A DNA stretch of 64,000 nt from Streptomyces sp. NBC_01296 (GCF_035984415.1 NZ_CP130720.1:3472001-3536000), one strand, 5' to 3'. Shown: positions 1-8,798, counted from the first letter of the stretch. The notes: generated by a model from the sequence alone, not told the origin. Numbers and translations are program-made.

Positions 1-640
1 AGTCGACCAGTCGAACCGTGAAGAGCACCCTCGCCAGCTTGGTCAGCGGGCCCGGTTTCGCCGGATCCAAGGCGAGAGACTTCCCGTCGCAGACGAAGGT
101 GACGCCTCCCGCTCCCGGTGACGGGCTCGGACTTGGCGTCGGACTTGGCGTCTGGGCGGGCGGGGTGGGATCCGGGGCCGACCTCAGGGAACACCGAGGC
201 TTGATAGCCGCCTTGGCTGCGGCCTTACCGTGGATTCCCTCGGTACCCGGCACAACCGACTGCCCGACAGTCCCGTTCGTTGTCACCGTCACGGTGACAA
301 CGGGGATGGCCGCTACACACTCCGCGGTGGCATCGTTCAAGGCGGCAAACTCGTCTGCCTTTTCACACGCCCCGTCCCCGGCGAGAAGGTCACCGTCGAC
401 AAGCTTCGCCCAGTCGGTGGGCTTGAGGCTGAGCAAGTCGAGCCCCAGAAATGCGTTGTCCCTGGCTTCGCCAGCAGCGGCAAGGGCCGCCGCATCAGCG
501 GCTCCTTGCGCATTGCTGCGTGTGACGCCCGCCTGACCCACGACGAAGAAGGCCAAAGCGGCGAAGAGCAGGCCGACCACCGCGACCGCGTAGATCGGGA
601 ATGCCTGTCCGCGATCGTCGCGCAATCCGCGCAGGCTCAC
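1..640 (-). CDS. TadG/TadE-like Flp pilus-assembly protein, 3' end outside window
   Basis: My own reverse-strand translation is open from a GTG at 640 to the left edge, 213 codons without a stop. It begins VSLRGLRDDRGQAFPIY, followed by a hydrophobic segment at about residues 15-36 and then NAQGAADAAALAAAG. A single N-terminal membrane anchor followed by an A-A-D-A-A-A-L-A box is the signature of the TadE/TadG-like pilus assembly family. The visible remainder has a proline/serine-rich linker at about residues 168-185 and several cysteines. The GTG start overlaps the TGA of the upstream pilin gene (GTGA), which implies translational coupling, so it is the last visible member of the tad operon. 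Its C-terminus is missing. I infer an envelope role in pilus assembly; the exact subfamily (TadG or TadE) is not decided. Confidence 0.8.
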   Translation of the reverse strand, partial: MSLRGLRDDRGQAFPIYAVAVVGLLFAALAFFVVGQAGVTRSNAQGAADAAALAAAGEARDNAFLGLDLLSLKPTDWAKLVDGDLLAGDGACEKADEFAALNDATAECVAAIPVVTVTVTTNGTVGQSVVPGTEGIHGKAAAKAAIKPRCSLRSAPDPTPPAQTPSPTPSPSPSPGAGGVTFVCDGKSLALDPAKPGPLTKLARVLFTVRLVD

Positions 641-837
641 TTCCCCGCGGTGATACTCGCGACTGCACCCGTGATCTTGGTGGTGATGGCCTGACCGATG
701 CCCGTGCCGATGATCGCGCCGATGATCACCACGACCACCAGGATGATGCCCAGGTATTCGAAGGCCGTCTGGCCTCGATCGTTCGCGCCCTTGCCCTCGT
801 ACCGCTTCCGCATCCTCGCCAGGGTGTTCTGCAACAT
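637..837 (-). CDS. flp: Flp/Fap-type pilin, 66 aa
   Basis: This is a small type IVb pilin. It begins MLQNTLARMRKRYEGKGANDRGQTAFEYLG; the G-Q-T-A-F-E-Y segment matches the Flp pilin motif (prepilin peptidase cleaves after Gly, mature +5 Glu). One strongly hydrophobic helix follows (about residues 27-50, ILVVVVIIGAIIGTGIG). I chose the ATG at 837 because GGGAGGG lies just upstream; a longer in-frame opening starts at 942 but lacks pilin features. It sits at the 3' end of the tad operon and overlaps the next gene by 4 nt. It would be the major subunit of the surface fibre exported by the TadA/B/C machine. I see no prepilin peptidase (TadV) gene in the window, so it must be encoded elsewhere. Confidence 0.88.
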   Translation of the reverse strand: MLQNTLARMRKRYEGKGANDRGQTAFEYLGIILVVVVIIGAIIGTGIGQAITTKITGAVASITAGK

Positions 838-947
838 GGGGGTTCCCTCCCGGGCCGGTGCCGCTGTTGGTTTGCGGACCGTACGGGGAGTCACCGGTGA
901 TAACCAAGGGTCCCGGGGCCCAATTACGGACCCACTGCGCACTCCGT

Positions 948-1631
948 CTACCCATGGCCGGTCACCCCTGGACGGGCCGTTCCCAGCCAGCGCGCTATCG
1001 CCTCGCTGCGGCTCGTGCTCTGGAGCTTCGCGAAGATGCGGTTGATGTGGTTCTTGACCGTCTTCTCGCTGATGAAGCAGGTGGCCGCGATCTGCTGGTT
1101 GCTCATCCCGGACGCGATCAGATCCATGATCTCCACCTCCCTCGAACTCAGGCCGAAGAGAACCGAGTTGTGCAGTCGCTCAGGAGAGCGTGCCACAGAT
1201 CGTTGCGGTTGCGAAGAGGTCCGGAGGTTGGCGAGGAGCGCGCTCGCCGCCGTCGTCGTGAAGTGGGCCCGGCCCTCGCGGACGTCGCGGACGGCTCGGA
1301 CCAGGTCCTCGGGCGTGAATTCGCCGTGGACCAGGTAGCCTCCCGCGCCCAGGAGGAGGGATTCTCGGACGATCTCCGATTCCTGGCTGTACGTCAGCAT
1401 CAGTACGGGCGCCAGCTGTACGAGGTGCGGCAGCGCCGAGATGCCGTCGACGCCCGGCATGCGGACGTCCAGCAGGATCACGTCCGGGGCGTGCCGGCGG
1501 GTGAGGCTGAGGGCCTCGCGGCCGTCCGATGCCTGGGCCACCACCTCCAGGTCCCCGGCCGTGGCCAAGAGGGCCGACAGGCCCGCCCGTACGACCGGGT
1601 TGTCGTCGGCGATCAGGACGCGGAGCGGCAT
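948..1631 (-). CDS. LuxR/NarL-family response regulator in tad operon
   Basis: The 227-aa protein has an N-terminal receiver domain (MPLRVLIADDNPVVRAGL, then phosphoacceptor Asp in VILLDVRMPGVDG at about residue 53) and a C-terminal LuxR helix-turn-helix (LSSREVEIMDLIASGMSNQQIA...SEKTVKNHINRIFAKL, about residues 155-215). The usual receiver Lys before the last loop appears to be replaced (GYLVHGE where GYLLK is common). Its start overlaps the stop of the adjacent histidine kinase by one base (TGATG), so the two are a translationally coupled pair. Position inside the tad operon suggests it controls pilus expression or responds to envelope cues; that is inference. The stop is TAG, followed by about 110 bp before the pilin gene. 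Confidence 0.92.
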   Translation of the reverse strand: MPLRVLIADDNPVVRAGLSALLATAGDLEVVAQASDGREALSLTRRHAPDVILLDVRMPGVDGISALPHLVQLAPVLMLTYSQESEIVRESLLLGAGGYLVHGEFTPEDLVRAVRDVREGRAHFTTTAASALLANLRTSSQPQRSVARSPERLHNSVLFGLSSREVEIMDLIASGMSNQQIAATCFISEKTVKNHINRIFAKLQSTSRSEAIARWLGTARPGVTGHG

Positions 1632-2842
1632 CACGGGCTCCCCTCCGGGGTCAGGGCCACGAGCGGGAGGTCCAGGCGGACGAGGGTTCCGGGGCCGGAC
1701 GGCCGGGCTCCGATGTGGAGGCGGGCGCCGATCGACGCCGCGCGTTCCGTCATCCCGAGCAGCCCGAAGCGGCCCCTGCGGCGTCGGGCATCGGGCGGGA
1801 GGCCGCAGCCGTTGTCCTCGATGGTCAGGGTGAGGTCCCTCGCGTCCACCGCCGCCTTGACCGTCACGCGCGAGGCTCCCGCGTGGCGGCGGGCGTTCTC
1901 CAGGGCCTCCGAGGCGACCGCCAGGAGGTGGTGCGCCACTGCGGAGGGGAGCACGGGGAGGACCCCCTCCGTACGGAGCTCCGCGTCCGCGCCGACCAGG
2001 CGGCGGAGTTCCCCTGACAGCGAGACCCCCGGCGCATCCGCCTCGCACCGCAGGTCCGTCAGCAGTGCCCGGGATTCCGCCGCCGCCGCGCGGGCCGCGC
2101 CGGAGAGGAAAGCGGCCTGGCGGCGCAGGGCCGCCGGGTCCGTGGTGCGGGCGAGGGCGTCCGCCGCCAGGGCCAGGCCGTGCAGGGTCTTCGACACCGA
2201 GTCGTGCATCTCGCGGGCCAGGTGGTCCCGTTCGGCGCGCACCGCCTCGGCCACCGCCAGCCGGGCCCGCGTCTCCGTCAGGGCCTGGCTCGCCGAGCCG
2301 AAGCGGAAGAGCAGGTCCCGCAGCGAGGCGCCGGCCGCGCCCGCCAGGAGGCAGAGCACCGGCAGGGTCAGGTCGGCGCCGCCCACGGCCGCCACCAGGG
2401 CCGCCGCCAGGGCCGCGTAGACCGCCGAACCGCGCCACCCGTGGACCAGCCCGGCCAGCAGCGGTGTGCAGAGCACGGCGAAGCCGAGGGGCGAGTCCGG
2501 CGTGGCCGTGACCAGCAGCAGCCCGCAGAACGCCATGTCCGGGGCCAGCAGCCAGCGGTGGCGCAGCAGCAGCGGCCCGAAGCGCTCCCAGTCGCGGAAG
2601 AGCACGTACGAGAGCATGAAGGTGAGCAGGACCGCGCCGCCAACGAGGTACATCGGCCCGCCGCGGGCCGTGCGCCCCAGTGCCAGCGGCGCGCCCAGGC
2701 CGATCACCACCATCCGGAACGCGAACACCCTGCGGCACAGGGCCTGGAGGGCGTTCACCTGGAGGGTGAAGGAGGGCCTGCCCGTGCGCTGCGCCCTCCC
2801 CCGCGCCGCCAGGCCGGTCCGGGGGATGTGGAGGACCGCCAT
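1631..2842 (-). CDS. Sensor histidine kinase (HisKA_3/HATPase), 403 aa
   Basis: The N-terminal half contains about five hydrophobic segments (residues ~40-190) and no large extracellular sensor domain. The dimerisation/phosphoacceptor box is HLAREMHDSVSKTLHG at about residues 205-225, with His in the EMHD context typical of NarL-type kinases. The ATPase part shows an N-box (ENARRHAGAS), a G1 box (IEDNGCGLP) and a G2 region (GRFGLLGMTERA). It is 3 nt downstream of tadC and overlaps the response regulator by 1 nt, so kinase, regulator and pilus genes are co-transcribed. The signal sensed cannot be read from the sequence; a membrane-embedded stimulus is plausible given the missing extracellular domain. 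Confidence 0.92.
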   Translation of the reverse strand: MAVLHIPRTGLAARGRAQRTGRPSFTLQVNALQALCRRVFAFRMVVIGLGAPLALGRTARGGPMYLVGGAVLLTFMLSYVLFRDWERFGPLLLRHRWLLAPDMAFCGLLLVTATPDSPLGFAVLCTPLLAGLVHGWRGSAVYAALAAALVAAVGGADLTLPVLCLLAGAAGASLRDLLFRFGSASQALTETRARLAVAEAVRAERDHLAREMHDSVSKTLHGLALAADALARTTDPAALRRQAAFLSGAARAAAAESRALLTDLRCEADAPGVSLSGELRRLVGADAELRTEGVLPVLPSAVAHHLLAVASEALENARRHAGASRVTVKAAVDARDLTLTIEDNGCGLPPDARRRRGRFGLLGMTERAASIGARLHIGARPSGPGTLVRLDLPLVALTPEGSP

Positions 2843-2845
2843 GGC

Positions 2846-3739
2846 TCACCCGCCCCCGAGCATCGCGCCGAAGTCGACGTCCGCGCCGTACACGAAGCCG
2901 CAGACCAGCAGGATCAGCGTGCCCGGCAGCATGAACATCGTCACCGCGAACGTGGCCTTCGGGACGGCCCGGGCGGCCCGCCGCCGGGCGTTCTGGGCAT
3001 CCGTACGGCGCATGTCCTCGGCGATCGCGATCAGCGTCTCGACGATCGGCGAGCCCAGCTCCTCGCCCTGCTGGAGCGCGGTCACGAACTGCGCCACCTG
3101 CTCGGAGTCGTTGCGCGCGCGCAGTTCGTCGAAGGCCTGGCGGCGGCTGACGCCCATGTCCATCTGCTGCAGGGTGATCCGGATCTCGTCCGACCAGGGG
3201 CCCTCGTACTTGCCGGCCACCCGCTCCAGCGCCTGCCGGAAGCCGAGCCCCGCGCTCACGACGACCGCCAGCACGTCCAGGAAGTCCGGCAGCGTCCGCT
3301 CGATGTGGTCGCGGCGGACCCGGATCGCCGACCACAGGCCGACCTCGATCCAGAACAGGCCGAAGGCGACCATCAGCAGGGCCGGTACGAGCTGGCCGTT
3401 GATCAGCATCGAGAACGCGCCGAGCGCGCCCAGGAACCCGTACACCGCACGGCGCGCCGCGTACCGGTCGATCGTCAGGCCCGCCGGATTGCCCGCCAGG
3501 TCGATCTGGCGGCGCTTGCGGGCGACCCGGTTCGGGCCCATCAGGCGCAGGACGAGCGGCGCCCAGCGGATGCCGAGCCGGTCCACGGCCGAGCCGACCG
3601 CCGTCGTACGGGTGGCGCCGACCTCCAGGGCGAGCGCGAGGTCGCTCGGCAGTTTCGTCTCGGCGCGGTAGAGGCGGATGCCGTGGAAGACGCCGAAGAC
3701 CGACACCCCCAGCAGCAGGGCCAGCAGCAGAGCCGTCAT
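2846..3739 (-). CDS. tadC: TadC-like type II secretion F-domain membrane protein
   Basis: The 297-aa inner-membrane platform protein has an N-terminal hydrophobic segment (MTALLLALLLGVSVFGVF), a central membrane pair around residues 95-140, the conserved cytoplasmic F-domain core (IERTLPDFLDVLAVVVSAGLGFRQALERV), a downstream LQQGEELGSPIVETL block, and a final transmembrane helix (FMLPGTLILLVCGFVYG). This is the TadC half of the TadB/TadC pair that anchors the assembly ATPase in Tad systems. It lies 13 nt downstream of tadB and 3 nt upstream of the histidine kinase. Length is normal for TadC. Confidence 0.9.
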   Translation of the reverse strand: MTALLLALLLGVSVFGVFHGIRLYRAETKLPSDLALALEVGATRTTAVGSAVDRLGIRWAPLVLRLMGPNRVARKRRQIDLAGNPAGLTIDRYAARRAVYGFLGALGAFSMLINGQLVPALLMVAFGLFWIEVGLWSAIRVRRDHIERTLPDFLDVLAVVVSAGLGFRQALERVAGKYEGPWSDEIRITLQQMDMGVSRRQAFDELRARNDSEQVAQFVTALQQGEELGSPIVETLIAIAEDMRRTDAQNARRRAARAVPKATFAVTMFMLPGTLILLVCGFVYGADVDFGAMLGGG

Positions 3740-3752
3740 GTCCGTCGCCCCC

Positions 3753-4691
3753 TCACACGTCGATCTTCGAGAGGCGGCGGATCAGGACGAAGCCGAGCGT
3801 GAAGAGCCCGATCGCCACCAGCACCGCCGTCTGGCCGATGAACGCGCCGGTCATCCGGTCCAGCGCGCCCGGCATCATCACGTTCACCAGCAGCAGCGAG
3901 CCGAGTCCGATCGCCGGTACCAGGTAGGCCGTCACCGTCACCTGGGAGAGCTGGGTGCGGATCTCGCGCCGCGTCTCCTTGCGCTGCTCCAGCGTCACCG
4001 TGAGGTTGCGCAGGCTGCCGACGATGGCGCCGCCCGCGCGCGCGGACAGGACGAGCGTGGAGACGAGGACGACCAGTTCCCGGGAGGGAAGCCGCTGCGC
4101 GATCTCGCCGAGGGACTCCTCGATGGAGTGCCCGACGGCGAGCCGGTCGGCGACGCGCGCGAGCTCCTCGCCCGCCGGGGCCTCCAGCTCCTCCGCCGCT
4201 ATGGCGATGGCCGTACGCAGGGCCAGCCCGGCCTGGGTGGCATTGGCGAGGATGCGGGCGAGCTCGGGGAGCTGGTTGATGAACCGCTCGGTGCGGCGCG
4301 CCCGCTGCCAGTTGAGGAAGGCGTCCGCCGCCCACAGGCCGATCAGGCCGGCCACCGGGCCGAAGAACGGGGCCAGGAAGCTCGCCGCGACGAGCCACAC
4401 GCCGGCGACGGACATCAGCACGTAGACGAAGAACTCGCCGGGCGTGAGGTCCAGGCCGGTCACGGCCAGCTTCACCTCGATCCGCTTGCCCAGCGCGGTT
4501 CTGCGCAGACGCCGGTCCACGCCGGGGAAGCGGCGCCTGCGGCCCGTCGGCTCCGGTGCGCCGTCCGTGGCGAGGCGTTCGATGAGGGCGGCGCGCTGGG
4601 CGCGGCCGGCGGCGTAGGCGTGGACGCCGACGACCACGAGGACGCAGGCCAGCAGCGTGGCGCCGAGGGTGAGGAGGATGAGTGGGTTCAC
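3753..4691 (-). CDS. tadB: TadB-like type II secretion F-domain membrane protein
   Basis: The 312-aa protein starts at the GTG (VNPLILLTLGATLLACVLVVVG) that overlaps the tadA stop as GTGA. The same frame is open further upstream but that extension is Arg/Pro-rich and lies over tadA, so it is not coding. After an N-terminal helix there is a membrane pair (FVYVLMSVAGVWLVAASFLAPFFGPVAGLIGLW), then the F-domain core (FINQLPELARILANATQAGLALRTAIAIAAEEL, GHSIEESLGEIAQRLPSRELVVLVSTLVLSARAGG), and a C-terminal pair of helices. With TadC it should form the inner-membrane platform on which the TadA ATPase acts. Confidence 0.9.
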   Translation of the reverse strand: MNPLILLTLGATLLACVLVVVGVHAYAAGRAQRAALIERLATDGAPEPTGRRRRFPGVDRRLRRTALGKRIEVKLAVTGLDLTPGEFFVYVLMSVAGVWLVAASFLAPFFGPVAGLIGLWAADAFLNWQRARRTERFINQLPELARILANATQAGLALRTAIAIAAEELEAPAGEELARVADRLAVGHSIEESLGEIAQRLPSRELVVLVSTLVLSARAGGAIVGSLRNLTVTLEQRKETRREIRTQLSQVTVTAYLVPAIGLGSLLLVNVMMPGALDRMTGAFIGQTAVLVAIGLFTLGFVLIRRLSKIDV

Positions 4692-6034
4692 AGGACGGTC
4701 CGGGTGATGCGGGTGGCGAGCTGGTCGTCGGACATGGCGACCCCGAAGGCCTGCGGGATCGGCTGGTTGTTCATGTAGAGGCGGTCCGCGATCCGGCGCG
4801 GCAGCGGGTAGTACTCGAAGTAGCCGTGGACGCGGCCGTCGGGGCCCATCGGCTGGGCGGCGAACCGGCACACGGTGGTGATGCGGAAGGGCTCGCGGCC
4901 GTGCGAGTCGAGGATGGCGATCTCGGTGAGGCGGCGCGAGCCGTCGCCGAAGCGGGTCAGCTGGACGACCACGTTCACCGCGCTGTTGATCTGGTCCTGC
5001 AGGGCCTCGAAGGGGACTTCCACCTCGGACATGGAGGCGAGGGTCTGCAGGCGCATCAGGGCGTCCTCGGCGCTGTTCGCGTGGACGGTGGCCAGGGAGC
5101 CGTCGTGGCCGGTCGACATCGCCTGGAGCATGTCGAGCGTCTCGCCGCCGCGGACCTCGCCGACGATGATGCGGTCGGGGCGCATGCGCAGGGAGTTGCG
5201 GACGAGGTCGCGGATGGTGATCCGGCCCTTGCCCTCCACGTTCGCCGGGCGGGATTCCAGGCGGATGACGTGCGCCTGCTGGAGCTGGAGCTCCGCCGAG
5301 TCCTCGATGGTGATGATCCGCTCGCCCTCGGGGATCAGGCCGGAGAGGGCGTTGAGGAGCGTGGTCTTCCCGGTGCCGGTGGCCCCCGACACGATGACGT
5401 TCATCTTCGCCTGGACCAGGCCGGACAGGAGCAGGAGCATCTGCTCGTCCAGCGAGCCGAGGCCGATCATCTCGTGCAGGGTGAACGCGCGCGGGAAGCG
5501 GCGGATCGTGAGGGTGGCCCCGGTCAGGGACAGCGGCGGAATGATCACGTTGACGCGCTCGCCGCTGGGCAGGCGCGCGTCGACCATCGGATTGGCCTCG
5601 TCCACCCGGCGGTTGACGGTGGAGACGATCCGCTCGATGGTCTGCATCAGCTGCTCGTGCGAGGCGAAGCGCAGGGGCAGCTGCTCGACGCGGCCGGCGC
5701 GCTCGACGAAGATCTGGTCCGGTCCGTTGACCATGATCTCGGAGATCGAGGCGTCCTCGAGGAGCGGTTCGAGCACACCGAGGCCGAGCGCCTCGTCCAC
5801 GACCCGGCGGATCAGCTGCGCCCGCTCGACGGTGGAAAGGACGGGCCCCTCGCGGCTGATGATGTGCCCGAGCACGCGCTCCAGCCGGGCCCGGCGCTCG
5901 GCGGGCGCGAGCGCGGACATCTCGGCGAGGTCGATCTCCTCCAGCAGCTTCGCCCGGTACGCGGAGACCAGCCGGCCGTCCTCGCGGGGACTGTGCCGGT
6001 CGTCGGGGGTGTTGACCCGGGAACGCAGGCTCAT
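4688..6034 (-). CDS. tadA: TadA/CpaF-type pilus assembly ATPase, 448 aa
   Basis: This is a type II/IV secretion ATPase that powers Flp pilus assembly at the inner membrane. Residues ~60-200 carry the N-terminal domain (EPLLEDASISEIMVNGPDQIFVERAG). The catalytic core has Walker A SGATGTGKTT (about residue 218), the Asp box ITIEDSAELQLQ, Walker B RPDRIIVGEVRGGE, and the His box STGHDGSLATVHANSAEDAL. All are intact. Its start overlaps the upstream tadE-like gene by 4 nt (ATGA) and its end overlaps tadB by 4 nt. Length fits the CpaF/TadA family. Confidence 0.95.
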   Translation of the reverse strand: MSLRSRVNTPDDRHSPREDGRLVSAYRAKLLEEIDLAEMSALAPAERRARLERVLGHIISREGPVLSTVERAQLIRRVVDEALGLGVLEPLLEDASISEIMVNGPDQIFVERAGRVEQLPLRFASHEQLMQTIERIVSTVNRRVDEANPMVDARLPSGERVNVIIPPLSLTGATLTIRRFPRAFTLHEMIGLGSLDEQMLLLLSGLVQAKMNVIVSGATGTGKTTLLNALSGLIPEGERIITIEDSAELQLQQAHVIRLESRPANVEGKGRITIRDLVRNSLRMRPDRIIVGEVRGGETLDMLQAMSTGHDGSLATVHANSAEDALMRLQTLASMSEVEVPFEALQDQINSAVNVVVQLTRFGDGSRRLTEIAILDSHGREPFRITTVCRFAAQPMGPDGRVHGYFEYYPLPRRIADRLYMNNQPIPQAFGVAMSDDQLATRITRTVL

Positions 6035-6393
6035 GGACCGGTCACCTTCGGATCGTCGTTGGGCATGATGGCCGTTGCCCTGGCCGGGTCGATGGACAGG
6101 CCCGGCACGATGGACTTGATCGGGATGCTGACCTTCGCGGTGACTGCGTCAGGGCCCGCAAGCACGTCGATCGTCGCGTCGAGGCCGGAGCTGATGGCCG
6201 CCCTGCCCGCCGCCGAGCCGGCGCCCGGGTTGCGGGCCTCCACGCGTGCGGCGGTGCGGGCAGCGGTCTCGGCCTGCTGGTGGACGTAGCCGACCCAGCC
6301 GAGCTGGATCCCGCACAGGGCGACGAACAGCAGGATCGGGATGAAGCCGATGTACTCCAGGGCCACTTGGCCCCGGTCCCGGTCGCGTTTCAC
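6031..6393 (-). CDS. tadE: TadE/TadF-like pseudopilin, 120 aa
   Basis: The short protein has a TadE-type N-terminus, MKRDRDRGQVALEYIGFIPILLFVALCGIQLGWVGYVHQQAETAARTAARVE. The G-Q-V-A-L-E-Y cleavage-type motif and the following single hydrophobic helix mark minor pseudopilins of Tad systems. The start is a GTG at 6393, one base beyond the stop of the other tadE-like gene, and the stop overlaps tadA as ATGA. The C-terminal part (about residues 55-120) is predicted exported and has no recognisable catalytic motif. Two adjacent pseudopilins are usual in actinobacterial tad loci. Confidence 0.85.
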   Translation of the reverse strand: MKRDRDRGQVALEYIGFIPILLFVALCGIQLGWVGYVHQQAETAARTAARVEARNPGAGSAAGRAAISSGLDATIDVLAGPDAVTAKVSIPIKSIVPGLSIDPARATAIMPNDDPKVTGP

Positions 6394-6394
6394 C

Positions 6395-6772
6395 TCAGTC
6401 CTCCTCTTCCTTCGCGGAGCCGCCCTCGCCCGTGATGGGGGTACCGATGCCGAGGCCCGGGAAGAGGACCGGGAGGTTGAGCTTCACGGTCGCCTTGTAG
6501 ACGTCGCCGGACTCCCGGCAGTCCACACCCATGTTCCAGGCGCCCCCGACATGCCGGCGCGCAGCGGCATCGCACGCCCCGTCCCCGTGCACCGCCCCCA
6601 CCCGCGCCGCCTCGTCCGCCGCGTTGCCCGCCAGGGAGAACGCGTACCCGATCAGTACGCACTCCCACACCGCCGCCACGAGCAGCAGGATCAGCGGCAC
6701 CATGCCGACGAACTCGATCGCCACCTGGCCGCGGTCTCCCCGGGCGGCGCGGGCGGGTCTCCGCGCGGACAT
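6395..6772 (-). CDS. TadE-like pseudopilin, 125 aa
   Basis: This second TadE-family protein has N-terminus MSARRPARAARGDRGQVAIEFVGMVPLILLLVAAVWECVLIGYAFSLAGNAADEAARVGAV. It shows the same positively charged leader, the G-Q-V-A-I-E-F motif (Glu at +5) and one hydrophobic helix. The exported part holds three cysteines (GACDAA, VDCRES and one in the helix region), possibly forming a disulfide. The C-terminus is acidic (KEEED). It lies 3 nt from tadZ and 1 nt from the next tadE-like gene, so it is a co-translated minor pilin. Confidence 0.85.
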   Translation of the reverse strand: MSARRPARAARGDRGQVAIEFVGMVPLILLLVAAVWECVLIGYAFSLAGNAADEAARVGAVHGDGACDAAARRHVGGAWNMGVDCRESGDVYKATVKLNLPVLFPGLGIGTPITGEGGSAKEEED

Positions 6773-6775
6773 GCC

Positions 6776-8089
6776 TCAGCCCTCCCGGCCGCGGCGCAGC
6801 CAGGGGCCCGCCGCGCCCCGGTCGCCGCCCCGCAGGCGGGCCACCGGGCCGGGGGCCCGTACCGCCAGGGCCGCGCCCGGGGTTCCCGAGGCGGCGGCTG
6901 CGGGCTCCGGCGTGGACGGGGGAGTCAGCAGGCCGAGTTCGCCCGCCAGCGTCCACAGCGCCTGCTTCACGCTGGAGCGGTTGTCGAGGTCCTGCACCCG
7001 TCCCGCGTCCACGACCGCCTGGAGCTCCTTGAAGGCCGCCGGCACCGGGGTCCGGGTGGCCCGGGTCTTCGTGATCTTCTCGATGAGCGCGGGCTGGATC
7101 TCCGTGTGCTTGCTCCAGCGGTTGACCACCATCGCGGTGTCCTCCGCCTTGCGGACCTGGAGCCGCTCCCACATCCGGACCAGGCGCTTCGCCGCCCGTA
7201 CGGAGACCACGTCCGGGGTGGTGACCAGGACCGCCACGTCCGCCATCTCCACCGCCGCCGCGTTCGCGCCCGTCACCTGGGTGCCGCAGTCGATGACGAC
7301 CAGCTCGTACCGGCTGCGCAGGGCGCCGACGATGTGCCGGGCGGCGCGTTCGTCGACCTCCTCGCCGCGTTCGCCGTCCGCCGGGGCCAGCAGCAGTGCC
7401 AGCCCGGTCCGGTCGTCGTACACCGCGTCCTGGAGCACCCGCGGCGAGATGTCCTGGATCCCGGCGAGGTCGGCGATGGAGCGCCGGAACTGCACGTCGA
7501 GGTACGAGCCGACGTCGCCGGCCTGGAGGTCCATGTCGACCAGGGCCGTACGCCGCCCCGAGGCGGCCGCGGCGAGCGCGAACTGCACGGCGGTGAAGGT
7601 GGTGCCGACGCCGCCCTTGGCCCCGGTGACGGTGACCACCTTGCCGCCGGGCCCGGTGAACACGTCGGCTCCCCGGCCCAGGTGGCGGCGTACGCCCACG
7701 GACCACTGGGCGGCGGCCTGGACGCGGGCGGCGAGCTCCTCGTACGCGAGCGGCAGCCCGATCAGACCCCGGGCGCCGGAGTCCATGGCGGCGGAGAACA
7801 GCGCCGGGCCCGCGTCGGAGGACACCAGCACCACGCCCACCGCCGGGAAGCGGAGCGCGACCTCGCGGATGAGGTCGAGCGCGGGCACCGGGCCGATCCG
7901 CTCGTGGACGAGGACCACCTCGGGCAGTTCGTCGATGGACTCGGCGGCGAGCCGCCCCAGGGTGTCCAGCAGCGAGGTGGAGTCGGGGACCGGGGCGCCC
8001 GGCTCGGCGGCCGGGAGCTGGCTGAGGAGGGTGGAGATGGCGCGGGCGGCGTCCGGGTCGCCGGCCGCGGGGAGGATTCGGGTGGTCAT
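6776..8089 (-). CDS. tadZ: TadZ/CpaE-like MinD/ParA-family ATPase, 437 aa
   Basis: Residues ~1-130 form an atypical receiver-like domain (LPEVVLVHERIGP, FPAVGVVLVSSDAGPALFSAAMDSGARGLIGLPLAYEELAARV), as expected of CpaE/TadZ proteins. The ATPase follows with the deviant Walker A KGGVGTT (VTVTGAKGGVGTTFTAVQFALAAA, about residue 158), the A' box ALVDMDLQAGDVG, and ELVVIDCGTQVTG. The C-terminal ~40 residues are a low-complexity Ala/Pro/Arg tail. TadZ localises the pilus machine, usually to a cell pole or septum. It lies 7 nt downstream of cpaB. Confidence 0.92.
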   Translation of the reverse strand: MTTRILPAAGDPDAARAISTLLSQLPAAEPGAPVPDSTSLLDTLGRLAAESIDELPEVVLVHERIGPVPALDLIREVALRFPAVGVVLVSSDAGPALFSAAMDSGARGLIGLPLAYEELAARVQAAAQWSVGVRRHLGRGADVFTGPGGKVVTVTGAKGGVGTTFTAVQFALAAAASGRRTALVDMDLQAGDVGSYLDVQFRRSIADLAGIQDISPRVLQDAVYDDRTGLALLLAPADGERGEEVDERAARHIVGALRSRYELVVIDCGTQVTGANAAAVEMADVAVLVTTPDVVSVRAAKRLVRMWERLQVRKAEDTAMVVNRWSKHTEIQPALIEKITKTRATRTPVPAAFKELQAVVDAGRVQDLDNRSSVKQALWTLAGELGLLTPPSTPEPAAAASGTPGAALAVRAPGPVARLRGGDRGAAGPWLRRGREG

Positions 8090-8096
8090 CCGGGCC

Positions 8097-8798
8097 TCAC
8101 TTGTCCCCGTCGAGGGTGTACGTGCGGTCGCTCGCGCCGGGCGCGGAGTCGGTGCCGGGGGCCACCAGGGCCAGGCGTACGTGCTCCGCGAAGGACTCGG
8201 CGTACGCGACGCGCTGGGTGTCCTTGGTGTTCAGGGCGAAGGTGATCGGGACCGCCTCGGCGGGGCCCTTCTTGTCGCTGTCCTTGTCGAGGGCGGTGAG
8301 CCTGCCGACGTTCAGGACGCGCGCGTTGGCCACGATGATCACCGACCGGGAGGGCTCGGTGTCCTTGGCGCCCTTGAAGGTGGCGATGATGTTGACCTTG
8401 GCCCCGGAGTAGATCTTGCCGGCCACGCCGGTCGACGCGTCGATCATGATGGCGATCTCCTGCTCCCCGGGCTGGAGCTGCGGCTTGTCGACGAACATGC
8501 CCGCCTGGAGCAGTGAGCCCTTGCGCAGGGTGGTGAGCGTGATCTTGTCCTTGAGCTGCCCGAGGTCGGTGACGGCGGTGTCGGACAGCCAGCGCTTGGG
8601 GATCGAGACTTCCTCGAACTGGCCCGCCGACAGCGGGCTGTACGGCGCGATGTCGCCCTTGGCGCGGTACGCGACGACCTCGGACCCGACCTTGGAATTG
8701 ACGTCGCCGATCACCACGAGGACCCCGCCGAACGCCGCGAGGGCGCAGAGGACCGACAGGAGCAGCAGGATGACGCCGCGGCGCTGGCGTGAGTTCAT
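8097..8798 (-). CDS. cpaB: RcpC/CpaB-like SAF-domain pilus protein, 233 aa
   Basis: The protein has an N-terminal membrane anchor (RRGVILLLLSVLCALAAFGGVLVVIG), then a SAF domain (VVAYRAKGDIAPYSPLSAGQFEEVSIPKRWLSD, LRKGSLLQAGMF) and the RcpC core (EIAIMIDASTGVAGKIYSGAKVNIIATFKG). This is the CpaB/RcpC family; in Gram-negative bacteria it works with the outer-membrane secretin, so in this Gram-positive setting a wall-associated role is inferred. The ATG at 8798 has GAGGTAG upstream. It is the first classical tad gene, 39 nt after the zinc-ribbon gene. Confidence 0.88.
   Translation of the reverse strand: MNSRQRRGVILLLLSVLCALAAFGGVLVVIGDVNSKVGSEVVAYRAKGDIAPYSPLSAGQFEEVSIPKRWLSDTAVTDLGQLKDKITLTTLRKGSLLQAGMFVDKPQLQPGEQEIAIMIDASTGVAGKIYSGAKVNIIATFKGAKDTEPSRSVIIVANARVLNVGRLTALDKDSDKKGPAEAVPITFALNTKDTQRVAYAESFAEHVRLALVAPGTDSAPGASDRTYTLDGDK

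Noticed and set aside
948..3335. Long minus-strand frame of 795 codons covering the response regulator and its upstream region
   Set aside because: Only the last 227 codons (from ATG 1631) code; the rest is a Gly/Arg/Pro-rich shadow frame of the histidine kinase and tadC.
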